Assembly: GCF_013030265.1 (NCBI RefSeq)
Contig: NZ_WPZQ01000011.1
Span: 124,001-188,000 of the forward strand
Length of the DNA stretch: 64,000 nt
Direction of reading: 5' to 3'
From: Ruegeria arenilitoris
Lineage (GTDB): Bacteria; Pseudomonadota; Alphaproteobacteria; Rhodobacterales; Rhodobacteraceae
The notes under the pieces were generated by a model. The model had not been told where the DNA came from. It made no database searches and saw only the letters and a list, made by a program, of their open reading frames with translations. Positions 18,271 to 27,402 of the stretch are shown here, one piece after another; the stretch's first letter is position 1, and every line of letters starts with the position of its first letter. The position numbers and the translations under genes are program-made.

Positions 18271-18972
18271 ATGTATCATTCCGTTATCATCTGCGACGAC
18301 GAAGCACCCTTGCGCAAGATGCTCGCAGATCACCTGAGCGAATGTGGCTATGCCGTGCAAGAGGTTGAAAACGCCGCAGAGCTAATGGCGCTTTTGGCCA
18401 AACAAGAACCCGATCTGGTGCTGTTGGATGTGCGTATGCCCGGTAAGGACGGTTTCACGGCCTTGCGGGATATCCGGATGGATTCTCAGGTGCCGGTGAT
18501 GATGCTGACAGCTGCCGGAGACGTAGTAGACAAGGTTCTGGGTCTGGAGTTCGGGGCCGATGACTATCTTGTCAAACCAGTTGATCTTCGCGAATTGCAA
18601 GCGCGGATCAAAGCGGCGATCCGGCGCAGCGCCATCCGGGAAACCGAGCAGGAAAAACATGATCGTCTCAGCGGCACGGTGCCCTTTGGGACCTGCCATC
18701 TTGACCTCGATAGCGCCCGCTTATTTGCCGAAGACGGTTCTGAAATTGCGATAACCGCCATGGAGTTTAGTCTGCTGAGGGTTTTTGCCGAAAATCGTGG
18801 TCGGATTCTGAACCGTGATCAACTGCTGGCCAAGGCGCATGATCGGGGTTGGGAACCATTCGATCGATCAATTGACCTCAGAATATCGCGCATCCGTCGC
18901 AAGGTCGAAAAAAACCCTGAAAAGCCCGAGGTGATCCGTACTGTTCACGGTATCGGCTATGTTTTTGGTTAA
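18271..18972 (+). CDS. OmpR-family response regulator
   Basis: 233 residues. The receiver has CDDEAPLRK at residues 8-16, phosphoacceptor Asp53 in LLDVRMPGKDG and VKPVDL, and a C-terminal winged helix ends VIRTVHGIGYVFG. It is co-transcribed with the PAS hybrid kinase (3-base gap), its presumed phosphodonor. It lies in the middle of the 12-22 kb stretch where three genes carry the bipartite upstream motif. A link between regulator and motif is only a hypothesis. Confidence 0.92.
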   Translation: MYHSVIICDDEAPLRKMLADHLSECGYAVQEVENAAELMALLAKQEPDLVLLDVRMPGKDGFTALRDIRMDSQVPVMMLTAAGDVVDKVLGLEFGADDYLVKPVDLRELQARIKAAIRRSAIRETEQEKHDRLSGTVPFGTCHLDLDSARLFAEDGSEIAITAMEFSLLRVFAENRGRILNRDQLLAKAHDRGWEPFDRSIDLRISRIRRKVEKNPEKPEVIRTVHGIGYVFG

Positions 18973-19131
18973 ATTGCTGCACCGAACACAGACCGATATG
19001 GTGCTGGTTTTTCTTACCACGCAACAGTATCCAATCATGAGCAATAGGAGTGCCCTGAAAGTGATCAAGTAAGTCCAATCACGCAGCCAGCCCAAACGGC
19101 AATAGTTGGATTAACTTTCTCGGAGCACACA

Positions 19132-19659
19132 ATGCATCCCATTATCTATGACGTCGCCGTCTCACTGGACGGGTTTATATCTGGTCCATCCGGTGACATC
19201 TCAATGTTCGCCAATGAAGGACCGGTCGTCGAAGACTACCATGCGCGTATGGCTACATACACGACGGCAATCATGGGCCGATCAACATATCAGTTTGGAT
19301 ACAAATATGGCCTGGAACCGGGTCAAAATCCTTATCCGCACATGGAGACGATCGTGTTTTCTCAGTCCATTGGTGATCTGAAAAACAGCGATGTGAAGAT
19401 ATGCAGGTCGGCAACAACCCATTTAATTAGGGAACTTAAATCGAATGCGAAGGGACCAATCTACCTTTGCGGAGGCGGTTTGTTTGCTGGATGGCTTTTG
19501 AAAGAAGGCCTGATCGATAGGGTCGTTCTTAAGCGCGCGCCTTTCGTTTATGGCGACGGTGTATCTCTTTTCGGTGGTAAGGTAAGTCCGCAACCATTCA
19601 GAAAGATCGCATCCAAGTCTTACCTGAGCGGGTACGTATTAGAAGAATACGAGACCTAA
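19132..19659 (+). CDS. Dihydrofolate-reductase-like (RibD C-terminal) protein
   Basis: 175 residues of the RibD C-terminal/DHFR-fold family (YyaP/YwjB type). Recognisable blocks are VAVSLDGFISGPSGD (N-terminal strand and loop), IMGRSTYQFG, the phosphate-binding IYLCGGGLFAGWLLKEGLIDRV and the closing FGGKV--QPF. These proteins bind NADPH-like cofactors; most are uncharacterised reductases. No GGAGG-type site precedes the ATG, though CTCGGAG lies 5 bases upstream. It appears monocistronic, with a hairpin downstream. Confidence 0.85.
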   Translation: MHPIIYDVAVSLDGFISGPSGDISMFANEGPVVEDYHARMATYTTAIMGRSTYQFGYKYGLEPGQNPYPHMETIVFSQSIGDLKNSDVKICRSATTHLIRELKSNAKGPIYLCGGGLFAGWLLKEGLIDRVVLKRAPFVYGDGVSLFGGKVSPQPFRKIASKSYLSGYVLEEYET

Positions 19660-19672
19660 GTGGTGATAGCGG

Positions 19673-19715
19673 TCCTGCTGCGGTCTCGACTGGGAATGTC
19701 CCGTCGTCAGCAGGA
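19673..19715 (+). terminator. Hairpin after the DHFR-like gene
   Basis: Stem TCCTGCTG (19673-19680) and CAGCAGGA (19708-19715), with an inner imperfect stem GACTGGGA/TCCCGTC. The T-tract is weak (ATTTT at 19722-19726). A second small palindrome CGATTT-TCG-AAATCG follows at 19721-19735. It probably terminates the transcript starting at 19132. Confidence 0.5.
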
Positions 19716-19842
19716 TCGCTCGATTTTCGAAATCGCGAAGACGACGACAATCCTGTTTGCCGTGTCGCACCAATCAATGACCAGAAAAACCTCTGCGTTT
19801 CTTAGAGTGCCTTCTTCCAAGAATTCAACAAGGTACTGACAT

Positions 19843-19873
19843 AATTGATACATTACCCGAAACAAGCCTGACA
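19843..19873 (+). promoter_or_regulatory. Bipartite motif, copy 3 (AATTGATACAT-N14-CTGACA)
   Basis: Third copy of AAYTGATACAW-N14-CTGAYA, ending 51 bases before the autotransporter start at 19924. It shares all 17 fixed positions with copy 2 and the same 14-base spacer length, while the spacer sequences are unrelated. Confidence 0.52.
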
Positions 19874-19923
19874 TGTCAGCATTCTATCGCTCCCTCAAAA
19901 TTGCAACGGGGAAGTGAGTACGC

Positions 19924-22389
19924 ATGTTTCCAGAGACACATCTGATCAAATTGTTCGGCAGTACATCAATTGCAGCGCTGCTTACGGTTGGGGTGGTTTC
20001 GGCGCAGGTGATCGTCGATCCCGGTGACACTCTGATTGTGAATCCAGGGGATGCGATAAACAATCAGGTATTGCTGTTTGATAACTCGACCTTGCATGTT
20101 GAAAGCGGTGGGACCGTATCCAACCTTGATAGTACTGTACTGGCAGGCGAAGCGGACGCAGCGCTTGAGGTCATCAACAACGGTAAAATACGTTCGGTCA
20201 ACTCTACAGCGCTCTGGTTGGCAACAAGTACGCTTCGACTCGAGAACTCTGGTGAAATTGTTGGCAATGTCGACGGGATACACTTCCTTTCACCCAGCTC
20301 ATCACTGACCTACCTTCATAATGATGCGACCGGTGTCATTAACGGCGTCTCCGGAACCGGGGTTCGGGTCGGAGGTACGAGCCAGACCGTTGTAAACGAC
20401 GGGTTGATACTAGGCGATGACGTCGGATTCCATGGAACAGGATCGATCGGCACGATCCAAAACACGGGTAAAATCCAAGGCACGGATGTTTTCGGAATAT
20501 TTGGTGAGGCTGACATTGGTCAGATCCTGAATTCCGGCGAGATACTGGGCACATTTAACGCCATTCGTTCCGTCGGGAATGTGGGCGAGCTCTCTAATCA
20601 AGGGGTCATTCGCGGGGGGCAAGGCGCGATCGCAATTGGTGGAGGTTTGGGGGTATTGAGAAATGATGGTTTCATCGAGTCGCTAAATAGTGACGGAGTA
20701 TCCATCGACGGCCAAGTCGCTCTATTGGACAATACTGGACAGATTATTTCTCATGATGGCAATGGTGTGACAGCCAGTAGCGGGATTTCGACATTTGCAA
20801 ATTCGGGCACAATAAGCGGCGCGCAAGTAGGTGTTCTTAGCGACGGAACCATGACATCGCTGAACAACAGCGGTGTGATTTACGGGAACGGCAGTGTCGG
20901 CCTTGCGCTCAGGGACGTCAAAAATTTCGTCAATACCGGCACTATTTCCAGCGATAACGCTTCGGGCGCGATTTCTGGACAAATCAAAACCTTTTTCAAT
21001 GCGGGTCGGATTGAAGGTCACGAACTCGGGCTTGGTATCGACGGAGACGTAGGCAGTTTCGAAAACCACGGTACCATTACGGGACGGCTCAACGCAGGCT
21101 TTGAAAACACCGGTGTCATATCCTCATTCGTTAATACCGGAACGATTTCAAGCAGAGATGACGTTGGTGTTGTTCTGAATGACGCCACAGCTTTCACCAA
21201 TAGCGGTTTGATCAAAGGCAACACCGTGGCGTTCGAAATCAATGCGAGCACTGGCACGGATCTCTTTCTGCGCCAAGGGTCCAACATCCAGGGCTTGATC
21301 GATATTGTCGGTTCGAGCACTCTGAACACTGATCCCGGAATGAACCTTGATCTGACGTTCAAGAACGATGTGCCTTCTGTTGGAGACACTGCAGGTTCGC
21401 CATTTGTTGTTAGTAATGACACGATTGTTGTGATCGACCCTGCCGGGTTCGCCGGATCTGACATCTTTGCCAACGATCTGGTTCGCTCAATTTCTGATGT
21501 CGCAGGCAACACTGGGACTCGTATTCCTTTGATCAGGCGCGAAAACGGGACCCAAAAAAATGTCTGGTTTACCGGTTTCGGAGGGCAAAATCAGGTATCA
21601 GGGGCCGGTATTCTTCAAGATAGCTATGGTGGCGTGATCGGTGGCGTGGACCTGCCTACAGCCTACGGCTCGCTGGTTGGTTTGTTCGGCGGTGTTGCAA
21701 CCGGTGACATAACCTCAGACAACTCAGGCAATTCGCTTACCACTAAATCTATTTTCGTCGGTGGTCGGTACCACAGCGACTTTGGATCCAACTACATTCG
21801 TGCATCGATTGTCGGGGGGCAGCTAAGTTCTGATGGCAACAGGCAAGTATTTAACAACCTGGCTGCAGGTGGGGTTGAGACCGGCACTTACGATTATGAT
21901 GGTTACTTCCTGTCGCCTTCTATCGAGTTTGGAGCTCGGCTCGATAATGTGCTGGCGAACAGACCGATTTTGGCCAGCCTGCAGCTCAGCTATCTACATA
22001 CGTCCGAAGATGGATACACCGAAACTGGGGTTGCCAGCCCAATCACGGTAGATGGCAGTCAGAGTGACTACGTGAATGCCCGGGCTCAGGTCACACTACC
22101 GCACGAGTTCTCTCTGGGCGCAGGTCCGGACGCGCTGTTGGAATTAACGGCGGGCATCGACGGGCAGTTCACACTGGGAGACGCGTCGCGAAACGCAAGT
22201 GTACTAGGCTCTGAGATTACCTTGAATCCAACCTATGATGACCAGCTCATTCGCGGGTTTATTGGGGGTGGGCTCCGCCAGCAGACACGCGATGGTCGCG
22301 GGGTATTCTCAGTGGGTGCGGACGGGTTTTTCGGCGGTAGCGACAACTACGAGATTCGTGGAACACTGTCCTTTCAATACGTCTTCTAG
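19924..22389 (+). CDS. Autotransporter (type Va secretion) protein
   Basis: 821 residues. A signal peptide ends near residue 28 (VGVVSAQ). The passenger (about 30-510) is a beta-helix of short repeats around N-G-I-G and FENHGTITG/FVNTGTISS-like turns, the usual pattern of surface-displayed beta-solenoids. The C-terminal beta-barrel (about 545-821) includes WFTGFGGQ, repeated aromatic strands and the terminal LSFQYVF with a final Phe, as needed for outer-membrane insertion. The passenger is simple and has no visible catalytic domain, so adhesion or surface structure is more likely than enzymatic activity. It is monocistronic and preceded by motif copy 3. Confidence 0.9.
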   Translation: MFPETHLIKLFGSTSIAALLTVGVVSAQVIVDPGDTLIVNPGDAINNQVLLFDNSTLHVESGGTVSNLDSTVLAGEADAALEVINNGKIRSVNSTALWLATSTLRLENSGEIVGNVDGIHFLSPSSSLTYLHNDATGVINGVSGTGVRVGGTSQTVVNDGLILGDDVGFHGTGSIGTIQNTGKIQGTDVFGIFGEADIGQILNSGEILGTFNAIRSVGNVGELSNQGVIRGGQGAIAIGGGLGVLRNDGFIESLNSDGVSIDGQVALLDNTGQIISHDGNGVTASSGISTFANSGTISGAQVGVLSDGTMTSLNNSGVIYGNGSVGLALRDVKNFVNTGTISSDNASGAISGQIKTFFNAGRIEGHELGLGIDGDVGSFENHGTITGRLNAGFENTGVISSFVNTGTISSRDDVGVVLNDATAFTNSGLIKGNTVAFEINASTGTDLFLRQGSNIQGLIDIVGSSTLNTDPGMNLDLTFKNDVPSVGDTAGSPFVVSNDTIVVIDPAGFAGSDIFANDLVRSISDVAGNTGTRIPLIRRENGTQKNVWFTGFGGQNQVSGAGILQDSYGGVIGGVDLPTAYGSLVGLFGGVATGDITSDNSGNSLTTKSIFVGGRYHSDFGSNYIRASIVGGQLSSDGNRQVFNNLAAGGVETGTYDYDGYFLSPSIEFGARLDNVLANRPILASLQLSYLHTSEDGYTETGVASPITVDGSQSDYVNARAQVTLPHEFSLGAGPDALLELTAGIDGQFTLGDASRNASVLGSEITLNPTYDDQLIRGFIGGGLRQQTRDGRGVFSVGADGFFGGSDNYEIRGTLSFQYVF

Positions 22390-22835
22390 GACGAACCAAA
22401 TCCTCCACCAATCGATCCATGTTTCAACAAGGAAAAAGTATGCTTACAGGATGTAACTGCTCTGGGTTACTTGGAATTCTGTTTGTACTTGCCACCAGTA
22501 CCAATTCTGACCGAGTCTGTGTTGGGCAAGTATGAGGTTGTTTCCGAATGCTCGAGGCGTCCAGCAGCAAGGAGTGATCATGTGTGCAAAGGTGGAAGCC
22601 CTGCCCAGTACCTCACCTCTGCATTCGCTTCGAGCCCAAAGCGGAGCTTGATAAGTAGCCTGAGTGTCAAGCGTGCAGCAAGTTACGAGCGGTGCAAATC
22701 AGATATTGGATGTGGAACAGAATAAAGGCGAATTATTGGACATTGCCGACATTGCACTCACGCAGCACTCTTCGCGGTCTAACCTGAGCAGTTGCAACAG
22801 ATTCCCTCGGCCCTGCTCATCAAATATTGGTTTGT
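22390..22835. other. Intergenic region, nothing recognised
   Basis: 446 bases between the autotransporter and the convergent GntR gene. Short open frames are present, but none has a ribosome site, a family match or coding-like composition. No clear hairpin terminator was seen. Confidence 0.55.
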
Positions 22836-23732
22836 TCACTTACTCGCCTCTTTGGCAGATAAGATATGCGCTCGCATCAAGTCCGAAGCCCGGTCCAGAT
22901 CGCCAGCATCGACGGCATCCAGAATGGCAACATGCTCGTGGCAGGCCTGCAGAGTGCGCACCTTGTTCTGGTAGTTTTGATACTCCTTTATCCGACCAGC
23001 TGGTTCATCGGAATCCAGCGCGCGTATGAAGAACCTGTTCCGGCAAAAAGAGATTAGGGTGCCGTGCAGGCGGATGTTGGACTCATATACCAATGTCAGG
23101 TCGAAATCTGTCATGATCGTGTCGATCAGGTGGGTCTGCTCAAGTCGGAGTTCGGCTATCCTCTCTGAGTCCACGGTGTATCCGGGTTCAAGGAAAACGG
23201 CTGGTTCCAGAAGCAGTCGAAACCGGAACATATCCTCCGCTTCTGCCTCGCGCGATTTTGCCAATGGTGTGACCTGCCATCCATAACCTGGATTCTGTCG
23301 CACTAAACCTTCGTTGGATAGGCGGAACAGGGCTTCTTGCAATGGAGCGCGCTCGGTCTGAAAGCGCCGCATCAGTTCGGCCTCACTGATCCGATCACAC
23401 AGGTCGCCTGCGAAATAGGCGTCGATAATTTTGTGATAAAGCTTGTAAGCCTGCTGACCGGTTGTCTGAAAGTCCAGATTGGGCAACTTGTCGGCATCAA
23501 TGCATAGAAAATACCCCCGGCGAGGCCGATGCTCGGCAACGCCGATTTCACATAAGAAATCCAACGCGGCTCGGACCGGAGTTCGAGACACCGATAGTTC
23601 CTTGGCAAATACAGATTCTCTCAGAGGGTCACCAGAATCCAGGCCCCGTTTTTCGGCAGTATCCATAATTTGTGCTGCCAACTCGCGTTGAAGATCCGAT
23701 ACCTTCCGAGCAGGAGGCGAAATATCTGACAT
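22836..23732 (-). CDS. GntR-family regulator (FCD type)
   Basis: 298 residues from the ATG at 23732 (MSDISPPARK); the open frame extends to 23930 but the extra part overlaps the divergent hydrolase gene and is not family-like. The N-terminal winged helix-turn-helix has SGDPLRESVFAKELSVSRTPVRAALDFL. A second GntR-like segment follows around ISEAELMRRFQTERAPLQEALFRLS, then an all-helical FCD-like effector domain (about 165-290) with its His-bearing helices. Two winged-helix-like stretches in one chain are unusual. The divergent alpha/beta hydrolase gene is the likely target. Confidence 0.85.
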   Translation of the reverse strand: MSDISPPARKVSDLQRELAAQIMDTAEKRGLDSGDPLRESVFAKELSVSRTPVRAALDFLCEIGVAEHRPRRGYFLCIDADKLPNLDFQTTGQQAYKLYHKIIDAYFAGDLCDRISEAELMRRFQTERAPLQEALFRLSNEGLVRQNPGYGWQVTPLAKSREAEAEDMFRFRLLLEPAVFLEPGYTVDSERIAELRLEQTHLIDTIMTDFDLTLVYESNIRLHGTLISFCRNRFFIRALDSDEPAGRIKEYQNYQNKVRTLQACHEHVAILDAVDAGDLDRASDLMRAHILSAKEASK

Positions 23733-23836
23733 GCTAATTTCTTTACGGTTTTCAAAGGTTAATCGCAAGTGTACTTTGTCGTGAAAAATGCAAATCACTG
23801 ACGAGCGCAGCGTGTAACCACCGGTGGAGAATGCAG

Positions 23837-24679
23837 ATGGAATCGAAGGCACAAGCCGCAAATGCGGCGTTACCGCTTGGGTACTACGATAAGGGGTACA
23901 CACCGTTTTATGCGCTCCAAAGCGAACCACGGCTCAGCTACTGCCTGTATGTGCCGATGGATTACAAAACAGATGATGACCGGATCTATCCGCTGGTGGT
24001 GCTAGTGCACGGTACGGAAAGAGGGGCACATCTGTATCGGGACGGGTTTGCCGAGTTTGCTGAACAGCAAAAAGCGATCGTGCTTGCACCTTTGTTTCCG
24101 TGCAATCTGTTGTTTGTTGGCGATCAGGAGAACTACAAACTGTTGCGGGCGCGGGATTTCCGGTTCGATCTTTCCCTGTTGTCGATGGTGGATGAGGTTG
24201 CCGCGCGTTACCGCGTTCAATCTGACAAGTTCTTGCTTCATGGCTTTTCCGGAGGCGGACATTTCGCCCATCGGTTTCTCTATGCACACCCCGACCGTCT
24301 GAGCGCTGTCTCAATTGGCGCACCCGGGGTGGTGACGCTGTGTAATCAAACCAAGCGGTATCCATTGGGATTGGAAGGAATGGCCGATTATCTGGGTGGT
24401 GAGATCAAGCCCGATCTGATCGAGCAAGTGCCGGTTCAATGCGTGGTTGGCTCGAAGGACACCGACACTTGGGAGATCACGGTAGAACCTGATGAGCTGT
24501 TCTGGACCCCAGGTATCAACGATACTGGACGTACCCGAATTGACAGGCTTCGCAGTTTGGCTACTTCGCTTGAAACAGCGGGGTGCTCTGTGCAGTTTGA
24601 TCTCATCTCCGGTGTGTCACATGACGAACGGGGCTTGGTGGCATCCGTACAAGCGTTCCTGAAGGACCACTTGCCCTGA
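23837..24679 (+). CDS. Alpha/beta hydrolase (esterase-like)
   Basis: About 280 residues. The ATG at 23837 is preferred because GGTGGAG lies 7 bases upstream; the ATG at 23831 is too close. The core has VVLVHGTERGAH (oxyanion HG motif), the nucleophile elbow GFSGGGH, and a late LISGVSHDERG likely to hold the catalytic His; the acid may be in VVGSKDTDTWE. There is no signal peptide, so it is cytoplasmic. Fold and triad are of the esterase/poly-hydroxybutyrate-depolymerase-like type; the substrate is unknown. It is divergent from the GntR regulator, which probably controls it. Confidence 0.85.
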   Translation: MESKAQAANAALPLGYYDKGYTPFYALQSEPRLSYCLYVPMDYKTDDDRIYPLVVLVHGTERGAHLYRDGFAEFAEQQKAIVLAPLFPCNLLFVGDQENYKLLRARDFRFDLSLLSMVDEVAARYRVQSDKFLLHGFSGGGHFAHRFLYAHPDRLSAVSIGAPGVVTLCNQTKRYPLGLEGMADYLGGEIKPDLIEQVPVQCVVGSKDTDTWEITVEPDELFWTPGINDTGRTRIDRLRSLATSLETAGCSVQFDLISGVSHDERGLVASVQAFLKDHLP

Positions 24680-24750
24680 ATAGGCCAAGACAAAACTGGC
24701 GCCTTGCTTTGCCGCCGCGGCAATCGACTAAGTCATCTGATGTGTTTCAA

Positions 24751-25503
24751 TCAGGCTTCAACCAACACCCTGTCCCCAACTCTGAGGATACGAGCGTCGG
24801 TTCGAAAGACCTGCTGCATCATAGCATCCGAAACTATGTCACCGGGAGTGCCGCAGGGGCCCAACCGCCCGTCAGTCAATGTAATCATGGTGTCTGCGTA
24901 GGCACATGCATAGTTGATGTCATGCAGTACGATCACCACGGTTCGACCGTGATCACGCGTGAGACCTTGCAGAGTCTGCATCAGAGAACGGCTGGCGGCA
25001 ATGTCGAGATTGTTTAGCGGCTCGTCCAGCAGCACATATTCGGTGTCCTGGGCGAAAACCATTGCCACAAATGCACGCTGGCGTTGGCCACCAGAAAGAC
25101 TGTCCAAGGGTCGATCGCGGAAATCTGTCAAATCAAATGTTTCAATTGCCTCATCGACTTTGGCAACGTCCTGCGGTCCTGGGCGCCCACGATGATGCGG
25201 GTAGCGTCCAAAGCCAACCAGTTCGGCGACTGTGAGGCGGGGGGTAACCTCGGTCGTTTGGGGCAGGATTGCCAATGTCCGGGCCATGTTCCGTGCAGGC
25301 GTGGTCTGCACGTCCAGTCCGTTGACCAAGACTTGCCCACTTTGCAAAGGTTGCAATCGTGCGATCAGACTGAGCAGCGTTGATTTTCCAGCCCCATTTG
25401 GACCGACCAGCGCCGTGATCCCGCCGCCGGGGATCTGAACGGAAACGTCTTTCAAAACTGGTTTTCCGTTATGCTGATGAGTGATGTTGGAGGCTGTAAT
25501 CAT
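24751..25503 (-). CDS. Siderophore ABC transporter ATP-binding protein
   Basis: 250-residue FepC/FecE-type ATPase. Walker A GPNGAGKST (about 33-41), Q-loop LPQTTEVTPRLTV, signature LSGGQRQR, Walker B YVLLDEPLNNLD and the H-loop LHDINYA are all present. The start overlaps the upstream permease stop by ATGA (25500-25503). It is the last gene of a four-gene iron-siderophore importer (binding protein, two permeases, ATPase), whose closest recognised type is YclNOPQ/CeuBCDE/FatBCD. Confidence 0.94.
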   Translation of the reverse strand: MITASNITHQHNGKPVLKDVSVQIPGGGITALVGPNGAGKSTLLSLIARLQPLQSGQVLVNGLDVQTTPARNMARTLAILPQTTEVTPRLTVAELVGFGRYPHHRGRPGPQDVAKVDEAIETFDLTDFRDRPLDSLSGGQRQRAFVAMVFAQDTEYVLLDEPLNNLDIAASRSLMQTLQGLTRDHGRTVVIVLHDINYACAYADTMITLTDGRLGPCGTPGDIVSDAMMQQVFRTDARILRVGDRVLVEA

Positions 25504-26444
25504 CTGCGTAAACTCTTCAGAATAAGGGTCAGGAACACCAGCCCACCGACAAGGTCAATGACCACTGACAAAGGTGTGACAAGGCGAAAAACACGCTCCA
25601 TCAGCAGTTGCCCTCCGACCAGCGTGATGGCCGAGATCAATGCAGCAACCGGTAAGAGATGGGAATGGTAAGGGCTGGGTAGGACAAACCGCGCCAAGGA
25701 CACAACCAGCAGGCCCAAAAAGGCCACGGGACCGACCAGAGCAGTGGATACCGAGACCAATACCGCCACCAGCAGCAAAGTCACTAGATATCCGCGATGA
25801 GGATTCTCACCCAAACCGATAGAGATGTTACGGCCTAGCATGAGTACATCCAGACGAAATCGCATAGACCAGGCGGAGACTACGGCGAGTGCCGTCAGCG
25901 GAGCTGCAATGGCCAGCGTGTCAATCGACAGATCGTTGAACCTCGCGTAGCTGGCCACCTGTATGAATGCAAATTCGTTGGGATCGACTATCCTTTGCAG
26001 GAATGAGGTAAGCGACCTGAATAATGTAGCCAGTATCACTCCGGTCAGGATCATGCGGAACAAATCCTGCCTGTTGTCCAGCAGCAGGGATCCAAAAAGC
26101 AGTAGAGAAACAACCACCATCATCGAGCCCGTTATCAGAAACGTCTTGATGGGTGCCAGATCAGCCACGACCAACCCGCCTAAAGCGTAAACCGATCCGG
26201 TCAGGATCAATACATAAAGTGCATCGAACCCCATGATCGACGGAGTGAGGATCTGGTTCCCCGAGATAGTTTGAAACAAAACGGTGGCGGTGCTGACAGC
26301 CACACCAACCACCACCAGCGCCAACAACTTGGTGCCACGAAACGGAAGGATAAAATCCCAACCCGCTTTGGCGTCAACGGTCATGTAAGCTACGCAAATC
26401 AAGGCGAAAGCCAGGCTCAGGCCGGCCAACAATTTAGTAGGCAC
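25500..26444 (-). CDS. Siderophore ABC transporter permease (FecCD family), second subunit
   Basis: 314-residue inner-membrane permease of the FecCD family with about nine or ten membrane segments. Family blocks include GNQILTPSIMGFDALYVL and GPVAFLGLLVVSLARFVLP. The start is GTG at 26444 and overlaps the preceding permease gene by 11 bases, indicating translational coupling. It forms a heterodimer with the product of 26434-27399. Confidence 0.93.
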   Translation of the reverse strand: MPTKLLAGLSLAFALICVAYMTVDAKAGWDFILPFRGTKLLALVVVGVAVSTATVLFQTISGNQILTPSIMGFDALYVLILTGSVYALGGLVVADLAPIKTFLITGSMMVVVSLLLFGSLLLDNRQDLFRMILTGVILATLFRSLTSFLQRIVDPNEFAFIQVASYARFNDLSIDTLAIAAPLTALAVVSAWSMRFRLDVLMLGRNISIGLGENPHRGYLVTLLLVAVLVSVSTALVGPVAFLGLLVVSLARFVLPSPYHSHLLPVAALISAITLVGGQLLMERVFRLVTPLSVVIDLVGGLVFLTLILKSLRR

Positions 26445-27399
26445 TGCGTGACCTCGAATACAGGATCATCAAGAAAAACACTGCTCCGATCACGCCAAAG
26501 ACCGAGCCCACTGGGATTTCGAAGGGAAAGCGCAGTATGCGCCCCAATATGTCAGAGATCAGCACCAGCCCGGCTCCGGTCAGCGCTACTAACGGCAGGG
26601 TCTGGCGCAGGTTGTCGCCATAGCGCCGCGAGATAATGTTGGGTACGACCAATCCTACAAATGGGATCATGCCCACGGTTACCACGGTCAGCGCCGTTAC
26701 CAGGGAAATCACCAGCAGCCCTGCCGCCATGATCTGCCAATAGTTCACACCCAACCCGGTCGCCATGGTTTGCCCCATACCGATGATCGCCAATTGATCT
26801 GCAATCAGATAGACTAGTCCCCCAGCCAACGCGGCCAGCCACAGCAGTTCGTAGCGGCCTTTCAGAACGCCGGAAAACTCACCCGTGGTCCAAATTGCAA
26901 TGCTTTGCTGCAAGTCAAACTGATAGGCGAAGAACACGGATACTGCCCCCAGGAGCGCACCATAGATCAGCCCTACCAGCGGCACCAACAAAGGTTGGGT
27001 TACTGGCAGACGCCGAACGATGGCCAGAAATCCCAGCGAAGCGGCCAAGGCGGTTGTTGCTGCCAATCCCATGCGCAGGATCAATGGCGCGGTCGGGATC
27101 AGAATTGTAGCCAACAGTATCCCCAAAGCTGCCCCTTGTCCGGTGCCCGTCGTCATGGGTTCTACGAACCGATTGCGAACGATGGCCTGCAGAATGATGC
27201 CAGCCATGGCAAGAACAGCGCCTGTGATAAGAACGGCCAGGGTGCGGGGTAGGCGGATGACAATCAGAACGCGTAGTGCTTCGGGATCACTAAATGCTTG
27301 TTCCCACGACAGCTTGATTACACCAACACCGAGCGAGACTACTGACAGGGCCAGAATTACACCTAGCCCTACCCATATTTCTAATCGCAGTGTGCGCAC
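26434..27399 (-). CDS. Siderophore ABC transporter permease (FecCD family), first subunit
   Basis: 321-residue FecCD-type permease. Family blocks: RLPRTLAVLITGAVLAMAGIILQAIVRN and GMIPFVGLVVPNIISRRYG. The start is GTG at 27399, 3 bases after the stop of the binding-protein gene. The second permease overlaps its 3' end. It belongs to the siderophore importer. Confidence 0.93.
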   Translation of the reverse strand: MRTLRLEIWVGLGVILALSVVSLGVGVIKLSWEQAFSDPEALRVLIVIRLPRTLAVLITGAVLAMAGIILQAIVRNRFVEPMTTGTGQGAALGILLATILIPTAPLILRMGLAATTALAASLGFLAIVRRLPVTQPLLVPLVGLIYGALLGAVSVFFAYQFDLQQSIAIWTTGEFSGVLKGRYELLWLAALAGGLVYLIADQLAIIGMGQTMATGLGVNYWQIMAAGLLVISLVTALTVVTVGMIPFVGLVVPNIISRRYGDNLRQTLPLVALTGAGLVLISDILGRILRFPFEIPVGSVFGVIGAVFFLMILYSRSRSAY

Positions 27400-27402
27400 A
27401 GA

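Noticed and set aside
22464-22835. Short frames after the autotransporter
   Set aside because: None has coding-like composition or a start signal; treated as intergenic.
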